From Polytrichum commune (Eukaryota > Streptophyta > Polytrichopsida > Polytrichales > Polytrichaceae): a stretch of DNA of 64,000 nt. Where the stretch lies: the NCBI GenBank assembly GCA_950295325.1, contig OX485803.1, positions 34,737,554 through 34,801,553 of the forward strand, given 5' to 3'. Shown here piece after piece: positions 26,247 through 36,169 of the stretch. The position numbers and the translations under genes are program-made. The stretch's first letter is position 1. The number at the start of each line of letters is the position of its first letter. The notes below the pieces were generated by a model that was given only the letters and a program-made list of their open reading frames with translations, was not told where the DNA came from and did no database searches.

Positions 26247-26617
26247 GCCCCGGGCTATGTCACATCTTCGTTCGGCTGGGCCCCGCATCTCCTTCACTGC
26301 CCGGGTCTTCCTGCCCGCACAGTCTTCTACGTGGGAACTTTTTCATGTTGGGAACCGATGTGACAATACCCGGTCACTTAAGTTACTAAGCGCCAGTCAC
26401 TTGGGCCGTTAAGTGAGTGCCTTCGGGACGTGAGGGAACTCCATCGATTGACTTGGGGAAGAGCGAAAGTGATGTCAACTTGATTGTTTTGTGGTTTTTG
26501 ACCAGGTTTTGTCGCAGAAGTTCTCGACGGGGAAGACTTCCCACGCAGGTGCGGGCAGTGAACGAGGAGTGGGAGGGACGGGGCCCAGCCGATTGAAGAT
26601 GTGATCTAGCCCGGGGC
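26247..26617. mobile_element. Mutator-like non-autonomous element with 10-bp target duplication
   Basis: 371 bp. The ends GCCCCGGGCTA and TAGCCCGGGGC extend into long inverted repeats. The first 41 bp match with about four differences, and similarity continues for roughly 70 bp (TCACATCTTC, CGGCTGGGCCCCG, TTCACTGCCCG). The flanks carry an exact direct ACATGGTGAC at 26237-26246 and 26618-26627. Long inverted ends plus a 9-11-bp duplication are the Mutator-like pattern. The interior has no gene. Confidence 0.87.
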
Positions 26618-26627
26618 ACATGGTGAC

Positions 26628-27000
26628 CCTCGCCCAACAATGAATTCCCGAGTCGTTAATTTTTTGCGGTGGGTGCCTTTTGTTATGACTTCCTCCAACT
26701 CTCCCTCAAGTCACTGACTGGCATGGCAAGTAAGACCAAGACTCCACTTGCCTCGACTTTCACTTCCTTTTATCCTTTCTAAGAAGAGCCCACAGTTGAA
26801 CCCACCGCCCTCTCCAGCATATGATGTCGGCATATTCCCTCCACCCCCCCCCCCCCCCAATTCCCTTTGTCCAAGTGCGCTATCGGAATAATTGGGTTAC
26901 TTTGGTTTTCTTCATTTCTGGAAGATTACAACAGCAAAAATGTAAACTTACGACATAACTTTTGGTGGCCAAGCTGGGATACCGCAAGGATGCTCCCATA
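26628..27000. other. Spacer with a poly-C tract
   Basis: Nothing recognised apart from an uninterrupted C run of about 15 bases near 26846. Confidence 0.5.
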
Positions 27001-27496
27001 CTTAGGGGCCCACTTCACACACGGGACTGAAGGCCCCTGACCATCGCCCCTCAAGCACTCTCATAGGTGGAAAAGTCGGAGCCAGTCCAAGTTCGCCGCT
27101 TCACACTACGCTTGAGGGACCAACGGAGTATATAAGTGACTGCATGATGGATGCAAAGTCTACATGGATTCCTACATGGCATCAAAATGGATCACGTTTC
27201 ATGGTCCCTTGGACTAAGTTATGTCCAAAAACCACTTCATGAAGGTAGGCCTAACACAAAACCACGAGACCACGGCACTCCGAAATCTCACAACCGTCGA
27301 GATTTCAACCTCTAGTTCATCACGTGTGAGAGCCCCGCGTGAATAGAAATGCATTAATTGATATCGCATTTCGTTGAGGGGTCCGGTCACACATGACTCC
27401 ACACACTTACACCTGAGGGCCCGGGTCAACACACGAACACGGTTTCGGTTGTTTCACGGTCACGGCTCTCGGCTCCATGTGTAAAGTGTCCCTAAG
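27001..27496. mobile_element. ~500-bp TIR element (TTAGGGG family), copy 1
   Basis: Ends CTTAGGG and CCCTAAG are inverted repeats that continue as CACTTCACACACGGG...CTGA versus the complement of GGCTCTCGGCTCCATGTGT. It lies inverted relative to the copies at 29.1 and 35.7 kb, sharing AAGCACTCTCAT, TTGAGGGACCAACGGAGTAT, TACATGGATTCC and CATGTGACCGGACCC-type blocks with them. Superfamily unassigned because no clear target duplication is visible. Confidence 0.75.
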
Positions 27497-29104
27497 TCTC
27501 TCACCAAGAGTCGCACTAGCGTATTTCCACTGCATTCCATGGGTCAAAATGTTAGAGCCTCGGAGTCACTCCTTTGAAGACCACGGCCACTGTGTTGGAC
27601 CCCCATCGAGGGAGTCTCTCAATGGGGGTCCGGGGCGGTGTGAAAGGAGCCAAACAGTGCCGTGGGCAAAGTGAGGTGGATACCATTTTGTCAAGCGCGT
27701 TTATAAAATATACTCTAACTGTTCAAAGTCAACACCCCAAATTCGATTGTTCCCTTTTATATTTAGGCTATCGATCAAGCTCTTCCCCTCCTTCCCCTAC
27801 CATTATATGGAACTATTCTCTCCTCGCCTCGGCACCTAGCTAGCTAGCTAGTAGTACCCTCCCTCCCTTGCGAGTCTTGGGCCGTTGTTGGGTAGGTTTC
27901 CCATGCTGAAAGGATTTCGTCAAGTTGGCGATTCGGGAGTCTCCAAGTGGCCTTGCAAAATCAAACACATCCAAACTCATCAATATCTCCCTGGCCCTCT
28001 CCCTATATTCGCGACCCACACTAGTGTGTATACTTCTTCCCCTTTTTCTTAATACAATACGTTACACGCACCGGGCCCTTGCTCCTTGCTTTGGGTCGCG
28101 GTGTTGGGTCCCTTGCAAAATGGGTTGTCGAGGTCGACAATCGACGTCAGTGGTGATTTTTCACAAGGTTCCTAACGTGTTCAAGGGCATGTTCATAAAA
28201 AAGAAAAAAGAAAAAAGAAAAAAACATTTCTAGTGGATGGGTTCTTAGAAAATGAACCGGTTTTTGGACGTGTCAAATTCACTTTGGACGGGTTCTAAAA
28301 ATAACATTTTGTTTGATCATTTTTTTCCAAAAAAAATGGGTACAAATATCAGTTACATTATGTCATATATGACATGTGAATATAAGCGTAATGCAATCAA
28401 ACCACTAATACCCAATCAAAATATCCATCTTGAAGTGCTTGATTCACCTGCATACATTATTTCATCCACCACAAAATTTAGAATGGGGTGGAATGGAAAG
28501 ATGAGAATCCACAACAAAAGACAAGTAATTGACGAACATTGAAGGCATAAATTGTCAAGATCCTATTGTTTCCAAGTGCAACCAGTCACATGTCGACATC
28601 TTTCGGTTTTTTTGTATTTTTTTTAAAAAAATTCTAAATTTTTACCAACATGGTTAGAGATTTATTTATACCTCTTGCAGGACAGGTATTTTCATTTTCA
28701 AACCGGTTTTGGGATGGGTTGTTTTTTCTTTAACCTTAGTTTCCATGGACATGTTGGTTTAGAAATTACCGGTTTTGGGACGGGTTGCAATTTTTTTTGC
28801 CTTTCCATTCAAGGTTTTTGGACGTGGACAGGCAAAGACTTTGTGAAAAATCAGCCCCGATCAACGTGATGTTTTCGAACTGCCTACCCGTCTCAGCACT
28901 ATGTTAATAATAGCAATCCAAAAAGTACATAATTCAAGTGATTTTTTTTTATGATTAAGGGCGCGGCATCGTGAGGATAAGGTTCTATAATTAAGTCACA
29001 ATTAGGTGTTTTTGTTTCTTCGAATGTGGGTGAAATAGTCGCCTAGAAGTTCCTACATATAGCAGTGTTTTGCTATAGGTATAGCTTTGCCTCCCAAAAT
29101 CGAT
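27497..29104. other. Intergenic, no gene recognised
   Basis: Contains a short TAGC repeat at about 27837-27852, an A-rich patch near 28195-28225, and several ACCGGTTTTGGGACGGGTT-like pieces between 28250 and 28800 that look like internal repeats of an unidentified element. Small open frames have no recognisable motif. Confidence 0.5.
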
Positions 29105-29617
29105 GACCTCTCACAAACGAGCCAAGAACCATGACCATGAAATTGTGGGAGCCCACAAGAAAGTGTCCAAAGGCCGTCCCAACACACTTCCAAAATCATG
29201 TACTAGTGTGGTCACGGATCCTCAAGTATAGTGTGAAGTCATATGAGACCAAACCCTCAACCAAATGCTATTTCAGTGCATTGCTATTCATACAAGTCCT
29301 CACACATAATAAAGTAGAGTAAATCAACAATTATTGTAAACATTCAGAGTGGCATGATCTCCCGATTTTGTGTTAGGCGTGCCTCCAAGAGATGGGTATT
29401 GAAAATAGTCCAAGTGACCATGAACCATGATCCATTTGATGCCATGTAGGAATCTATGTAGACTTTACCATCTATCTTGCATTCACTTATATACTCCGTT
29501 GGTCCCTCAAGCGTAGTGTGATGAAGTGAACTTGGAGCGGCTCCGCCTTTTCCACCAATGAGAGTGCTTGAAGTGCAATGGTCACGGGCTCTCAGTCTCG
29601 TGTGTGAAGTGGCCCTT
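29105..29617. mobile_element. ~500-bp TIR element (TTAGGGG family), copy 2
   Basis: Same orientation as the 35.7-kb copy and similar along its whole length. It begins CTCTCACAAACGAGCCAAGA and ends CTCGTGTGTGAAGTGGCCC. Internal blocks CAACACACTTCCAAAAT, GTCCAAGTGACCATGAA and CGGCTCCGCCTTTTCCACC are shared. Ends are eroded. Confidence 0.75.
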
Positions 29618-29632
29618 ATGGAACATGCTGGT

Positions 29633-29868
29633 CATACCAGGGCCACACCGGGCGGCCCAGCCATAAACATCAGCCCTACGTATTCTCTGGAAATACAGGG
29701 CTGGGATTTCATATGGCTGTAGTTGTTGGTCGCAGGCTACCTGCCTTCTTCCAGCCACTCCAGTAGCTCTAGCCATATGAAATCACAGCCCTGTATTTCC
29801 GGAGAATACGTAGGGTTGGTGATTCTGGCTACTGGAGCTGATGAGGTTTTTGGTGTGGCCCTTGTATG
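29633..29868. repeat. Foldback element with 48-bp arms
   Basis: Arms 29671-29718 and 29771-29818 are inverted complements with about three mismatches, around a 52-nt loop. Outer ends CATACCAGGGCCACACC (29633) and GGTGTGGCCCTTGTATG (ending 29868) pair again. The whole would fold into a long hairpin. It could be a foldback/MITE-type transposon or a small-RNA source. No target duplication seen. Confidence 0.85.
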
Positions 29869-30119
29869 AGACTTAGAAAGCACTGCAAACTCTAGGAAAC
29901 CTCAGCCAGTCCTTGGCCTAAGGTAATAATTTTATTTATTTTTAATTGAAGCGGTGATTCAATAACCATAGTCCGTGGACAAAAATCATTGTCGGTCTGC
30001 TTCTCACAAGAGTGGCTCACAAACCTTCTATGTTACTTAGTACCACACTTTGAAGTGAAGTCCTTTAAGTGACCCCGATTTCGTGATCTCATTTTTGGCC
30101 CAGGCTGCCAAGTATGTAC

Positions 30120-30494
30120 AGATAGATAGATAGATAGAAACTCCGGTCCTTTTTTAGCAAGGGGCCGGCGTGAATAAAGTGTCCGTTCGTAATGTCAATG
30201 ACCCGATGCCCACTGGACAAGGGGACATTGGGGCAATACTACTCTCCCCTTTCGAGGATGGACACTATAGTGACACACTATACTAGTTCCTAGCTAGCCA
30301 CTAGTGCCTTGAAGATACCGGACATGGTATCCCCCCAAAGGACTTTGAGGTACCCATACAACAAGGTCCAAGGACCCCCCACCATAGTTGGGTGGACTAA
30401 GGTGGTGAGCACCACACCGGCATGGGGAATAGAACCCACAACCTCCTCATTGGGGGCCATGAGCCCTAACCACCAAGCCAAGGCCCGTGGTGCC
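30120..30494 (-). mobile_element. Full-length tRNA-headed SINE with (TATC)n tail
   Basis: 375 bp, flanked by exact 12-bp duplications CCAAGTATGTAC (30108-30119, 30495-30506). On the minus strand the 5' head carries a box A-like TGGCTTGGTGG (30480-30470) and box B-like GGGTTCTATTCC (about 30436-30425), spaced as in a tRNA promoter. The 3' end has a GGCCCC...GGACCGG stem-loop and a (TATC)n tail. These are SINE hallmarks: an RNA polymerase III internal promoter, no coding capacity, and a target duplication made by LINE machinery. Confidence 0.85.
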
Positions 30495-30520
30495 CCAAGT
30501 ATGTACGCTAAATAGTCCTT

Positions 30521-30590
30521 ATTAGTGTGGGTGGAAAGGTAGCATGGAATTAATTAGTGTGGGTGGAAAGGCAGCTTGGAATTAATTAGT
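30521..30590. repeat. 32-bp tandem repeat, about 2.2 copies
   Basis: Units starting ATTAGTGTGGGTGGAAAGG at 30521 and 30553 differ at two positions. A third starts at 30585 and stops after eight bases. It lies just right of the SINE. Confidence 0.85.
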
Positions 30591-31377
30591 GCAGGCCACA
30601 CCAAACTTGTTGGTGAAGGTGGAATTTACGTGGCGTCCAAGACCCCAGTCTTCTCCTAAGTCTTCATTAAGATTTCCGACCCGTACCTTGAATTTTAGTT
30701 ATTAGACATAAATAGCACAAAATAAAATAATCACATGTATGAATTTTTTTTTATAGAAAAAAACAATTTTTATGGTTCATACTAATCTTCTACTATAATG
30801 GATAGAAAATTATTGTGCCCTAGAATATTACAACTATTTAGTGTAGGTACATGGATACGTGGAACATTGGTAGTCGTGCATGCTTGTTGACTCTTTAACC
30901 AAATACATAAGTCTTCCCAATCATGTCCATTGCTGAGTGTGGATTACGTAATAAAATTTTGATGCATGAGGTAGAGAAATATAATCAGAGAGGTCATACC
31001 AGAACTAAAGAGAGTGAATAGTTGTCTCTTCAAAATGTTAGGTTATGATCGGTTAAGAATGTCAGTTTTATAACTTGGTGGGAAAGGTCAAAAGTATGAA
31101 CATCACTGACCTCATTACTTTATTCTCATGATAAATGTTATCACCAATGAAATTTGAAGGGTGTGATTTGGATCCTCACATGATTGTTGGTTTGTCCCAT
31201 GATGTTTCGATCCGTGTTCGCATCTCATCCCCGGTTTTTACATTACCCTTAACAAAGGCTCCCAACCATTATATGTGCATAAATAGTGTTATAAATTGAC
31301 CATTCCAATTGGCGTGTTCAAGATGGTGTAAAACTTCATTAGGTCAAAGTGCAAGAAAACAAAGAAGTCGGCCTTGA
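30591..31377. other. Intergenic, nothing recognised
   Basis: AT-rich spacer between two SINE insertions. No supported gene, RNA or repeat seen. Confidence 0.5.
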
Positions 31378-31395
31378 GAAAGGTTCTTGCAACAA

Positions 31396-31442
31396 GATAG
31401 ATAGATAGAAACTCCGGTCCCTTTTTAGCAAGGGGCCGGCGT
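31396..31442 (-). mobile_element. 47-bp SINE fragment: stem-loop plus tail only
   Basis: Consists of the (TATC)n tail and the CCGGTCCC...GGGGCCGG stem-loop of the 30.1-kb SINE, ending at its ACGCC. Perfect 18-bp direct repeats GAAAGGTTCTTGCAACAA flank it (31378-31395 and 31443-31460). This is a genuine, extremely 5'-truncated retroposition product. Confidence 0.93.
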
Positions 31443-31460
31443 GAAAGGTTCTTGCAACAA

Positions 31461-32674
31461 CTATCAAGGTTGAAAGTATTTATTCTGAAGGAGTTCAGCT
31501 CGTCTGTCATATGAACCTCGTGGCGGGACATTGGTGTCCCATAATACACCGGCTAAACCCTAAAGACCACGTCGACGTCAAATTTTGTCAATTTTAAGGC
31601 GATCAAAGCAGTGTTGAGATTATCTCGACGTTTTCTACACACTCTGATGTTCGAAGTTGGTTTTTCTTTTCAACCACTTATAACCACAAAACCAAGGGTT
31701 AGACTTGTCTTCACTTCTTAGGAGTCGTGCTCTTTGTATTGGGATGGATATGCTAAAGTTACAACCCAATTGTACCCGGATCACTAGTCAGCCAGTTGCT
31801 CCACTTTGTTGAGCACACTTAAAACATGACGAGCCTTGTCACTTGAAGCAGGAATAACAAGGAACCAAATCGCCTAATTGCCATGTTTTTTAAGTGTTTG
31901 TCTCTTGATGTCAACGGGTGGTAAACCTCGGATAAATCACTATTGTATTTATGAAGCCCTTCGTGGCACACCTTGATCTTATATGGCGAATCTTAGATGA
32001 AGGGGTTTATTTGTCTTCAAGAAAACGGGTTTTAAATGTGAGTGTTGAGACAACCATCCGTCAAGATGGTAGCATCAAGATTCCCTTTCCGTCCGTGTTT
32101 AAGAAACATGTCATGTACTTGAGGGGGAGAGAGGGAATTACGGCATACGAACTGGTGCCATTCATCTATCCAAAGTAGAAACCTAGTAATCCCAATAGGT
32201 TTGTGGTCGATTCATCACATATAATTTGGACTAGACAAATTCATGGTCTTAAAAATAATTTCAGTACCAATTGATTACAAAGAATAACCTCCGGGCTGCA
32301 AACTATGTTAGTGTTTTTATGTTGGATGAATGTGAACTATGCTCGTATGCTCTCTCTCTCTCTCTCTCTCTCCTAACTTGACTCAATGATAAGTTACATA
32401 TGTCTTTACTGAAAGGTGATGATAGTATGCATGTGAAAAGGCTCTTCCTCCATGCTTGTTTTGTTCACGAGGTTCACGTATCTATATATCAACAACTCCA
32501 TAAACCTTTTGAAACCAAACAAAATATGAATGACGTCACAAAGGTCCTTACTACAATGACATGCGTGTTGCAACATCATATGTCAAAAAAATCAAAAATC
32601 AAAGAAACACACCAAATACCATCAAATACTTCACATTGCTTGTCCTCAACAATCAAGAACTATAGTGGTGTTCC
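31461..32674. other. Intergenic, nothing recognised apart from a CT repeat
   Basis: A pure (CT)n run occupies about 32350-32372. Open frames at 31951-32178 and 32400-32729 show no family resemblance. Confidence 0.5.
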
Positions 32675-33014
32675 CTCGGGGGGGGGGGTAGTCATTGGTT
32701 GGAGTAGCAATATACGTGCGAACAAATGATAGGGTATTTTAAAAACATGGGAGCAAAAATTTATAATTGGGCTTAAGAGTAATATAGGGTATCAAAAATG
32801 GCACTGGACATCTTTAAAGTACTATAGGGTATGGAATAATAGGTAATTTGAAATTATAAGTAATGCAAGCCATTTTTCTATTGACCCAAAGTAGAAATTT
32901 ACATAATGATAGCATGTGAAAAAAAGAAGAGAATTGAAAGTAATACCCCCCTATAAAATAGTGGTTGTTCGCACCTATATCCTTAACTTTTTAACACACT
33001 GCCCCCCCCCCGAG
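32675..33014. mobile_element. hAT-like MITE with G-run termini
   Basis: 340 bp from CTCGGGGGGGGGGG to CCCCCCCCCCGAG, between exact 8-bp duplications GGTGTTCC (32667-32674 and 33015-33022). Subterminal GTGCGAACAA is present inverted about 50 bp inside each end. An 8-bp duplication fits hAT (or, less likely, P) elements. No transposase. Confidence 0.82.
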
Positions 33015-33022
33015 GGTGTTCC

Positions 33023-35659
33023 ACCCCAAAGTGGGATAATCAAAACGACTGCATAACATGGAATACAAAGTGCACCTACCACAAAGTAGTCAACAAACCA
33101 TATCATGTACCAAGGGGACTCTTGAATATGGTGGGACCAAGGGACTCAAATTAAGGTTGACAATATTAATGATGTAGTTTTTTTCAAGTCTTTCCTTTTC
33201 TTTTTGTGACGACTTATTACACCGAGCCATGTTACAAATGCACAACCCTACGTATCGAGAGATTTTCAAGAGTGCCTAAAAGTGCACATGTCATAGGCCA
33301 TATGTATATTGTTCTTCGACCAATTGGCAAAGCTACAACTAGGCCTAAAGTTTTGTAGACTAGAATGGTCCATCGTCAATTATGGGGACCTCAAGGATCA
33401 ACGCGAGGAATGAATGCTGCATGGAGATTATATTCATGGAGTTGAAAAGCGCCTGCAAAGTTTAGGAGCGTGGGGAGTTGTTTGGAAGTTGTGGGTGTCT
33501 ATCCAAACTCATTTGTTGCAAAGGTGAAAAATGTTGTACACTATTGTATAGTATGTAAAATGGCTATTTTAAAATGACTTGACTTTATAAACATCACTAG
33601 AAATCCCTTAAAGTAAAAAGAATCAATTGCCATGAATCAACTTTCATCTTGAAGTGGACTTGTAATTAAGAACGTCCCTTCATTCACAATGGATGTGTTT
33701 GCATAGATGTCACAAATCACAAATCACTTTAGGAAATCATGTACCTACTTTGTCTCGTATTTGTAGGTGTAGGTGACACCTCGGGTCAACTAACCAAAGA
33801 TTCGTAGTAGTCACGTAAGCTAAAAAATGAAACATTGGGAACTTGTTAGGTATAAGTCACATTTTTTGTTGGGTTAGGTAGACTTGACTATGGGATTAGT
33901 ATTAAAGACCCCAAATTTATCCACTCGTATCAAGTTGGAATGTATCAACCTTAAAGTCACATAGGATTAGTTTATGGTTGGCTTAAGTAGTCCATCATCT
34001 ATTGGGGAAGGGGGATTGCAAAAGCCACGTATTTTGTCTCGTATTAGGGGTGTGCATAGGCGATACCTTGAGGTATGCAAGAGCTTTGTGGTGCCTATGG
34101 TTACTCATATATTGGGAAAGGTGAACAAAATCAATGGATTTTGTAACCTATAGTTTTTATTTATTTTTATAAAAAAAAACTTCAACCCAACTTGACTACA
34201 ACAATGGAGTCAAAGACACCAAGTTGGTCTACCAAATGCCAATTGGGGAACCACAACTGACATACATGGGAATTGTTTCTAAAGAAGTCCCTTCATCCAA
34301 GATGAATATATTTGTCCAAAACACCACGAAGGCCAAGCCCCTAGGCGCATGTAGCAAAGGATTCATGGCAAACATGTACATTGAAAGTGAAAACCCTTTA
34401 AGCTGAAAATTGGATTTTAACTTGACCATAAAATGACCACTAGAGACCCCATATTAATCTAATGACAAAGTTATTTTAATTCAACAATTTTACGCAAGAG
34501 TAAGTTTTAATTTGAATCCTTGACATGGTAATTTTAACTTTGTTTTCCTCCTCCTTTTTCAAAATGCCATAACTCATAGTACTATTCATTAACAAACATG
34601 TGTTGGCATAGAACACTCTTAATCGCTCTACAAGCATCTTAGAGCACACATTGATTTTCTTGAAATGTACGGTAAATGAACATGTATTCATGAATTTAGT
34701 ATCACTCAATATAAAAATCAACTCTCACTAATTTGAGGTGGGCAAAATAGTGTGTGTTTCTGGAATCATTACCACACGTACTAATTGGGATAATCGATGT
34801 ACTTTGCTTACTTTCACTTTGTATGGTGTATGGATTCCACCTAGAAGGAGCCTCAATAAATGCAAATTCCACATTATTAGTGTAATTCCATATGATGGTG
34901 CCGCATCCTCAATACACAAATCGCTTGTGGTACATCACATGGCTTGACACGATCCATATATTAAGGTCTCGTCATGAAAACTGACATTGTGTGATCCCAT
35001 TTGACATATAGAAGGTTATGTAGCTCTTATGTGATCAATCTTCTTAACCAAACACCTATATTTGAGTGGTATGTAACAAGCTTTGTATCTAAGAACATAT
35101 GCTAGATATATAGACACGTGTTACAATGAGATTAGACTATATATGCACTTACAATATAAACACCATTCCATGTTCAAAATCTATTGAATATAATTTGGGG
35201 GGCGGGGGGGCAATGTGATCATTTAAAGTTGAAGAATATCTCCACTTTGACCTCTTGCACCTTTTGCATCTCCACACCAATTTGAAAGGTGAAACAACAA
35301 CTCATGCAATTTGTAATTGCTATGTATATGAGATAATTTTCGATTGTGATCCAACGATTCAACTTGGAAATGGAATCGCCCACAATAGGTCGCATACCGT
35401 AGACTATTAATCTATGCATTGGTTGACTTACCGATAAGCATTATTTTCATCGTCAATATTGTAAGTGTTATGTGCACGAAAGGGGTTTGAACAATATAGT
35501 GTGTATTTTGAAATTGATGCGGATCACACCAATTTATGAACATGGTGGTTGAGAGTTACTTTTATATAGGGCAATGTAAGCATAGTATGCCGAGGGCACT
35601 ATTTGACTATCCTTTGAGAATTAATCTATAAACTTGACATATTCACGGCGACGTTGATG
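33023..35659. other. Intergenic, nothing recognised
   Basis: AT-rich spacer. A broken G run (about 35199-35211) resembles the G tracts elsewhere, but I found no matching inverted end. Open frames near 34224-34947 overlap each other on both strands without motifs. Confidence 0.45.
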
Positions 35660-36169
35660 TTAGGGGCCATTTCACACACGAGCCAAGAGCCGTGACCATG
35701 AAGTTGTGAGAGCCCAAAAGGCAGTTCCAAAGGCTGTTCCAACACACTTCCAAAATAATGTAGTAGTGCGGTCACAAATCCTCAAGTGTAATGTGAAGCC
35801 ATATGTGACCGGGGCCCTTAATCAAATGCTATTTCATTGAAATTTTTATTCATGCGGGTCCTCGCACTCGATAAAATAGAATAAATCAACAGTTGTGAGC
35901 ATCTGGAGTGCCATGGTCACTTGGTCTCATGTTAGGCCTACCTCCAAAAGGTGGTTTTAAAAAATAGTCCAAGTGACCATGAAATACGATCCGTTTGATG
36001 CCATGTGGGAATCCATGTAGACTTCACATCCATCTTGCATTCGCATACTCCATTGGTCCCTCAAGCATAGTGTGAAGTGAACTTGGACCGGCTCCGCCTT
36101 TTCCACCAATGAGAGTGCTTGAAGTGCAATGGTAACAAGCTCTCAGTCTTGTGTGCGAAGTGGTCTTAA
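35660..36169. mobile_element. ~500-bp TIR element (TTAGGGG family), copy 3
   Basis: 510 bp. Left TTAGGGGCCATTTCACACACG and right CTTGTGTGCGAAGTGGTCTTAA are inverted. The copy aligns end to end with the 29.1-kb copy and, inverted, with the 27.0-kb copy. It is the best-preserved left end of the family. No coding capacity and no clear target duplication. Confidence 0.8.
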
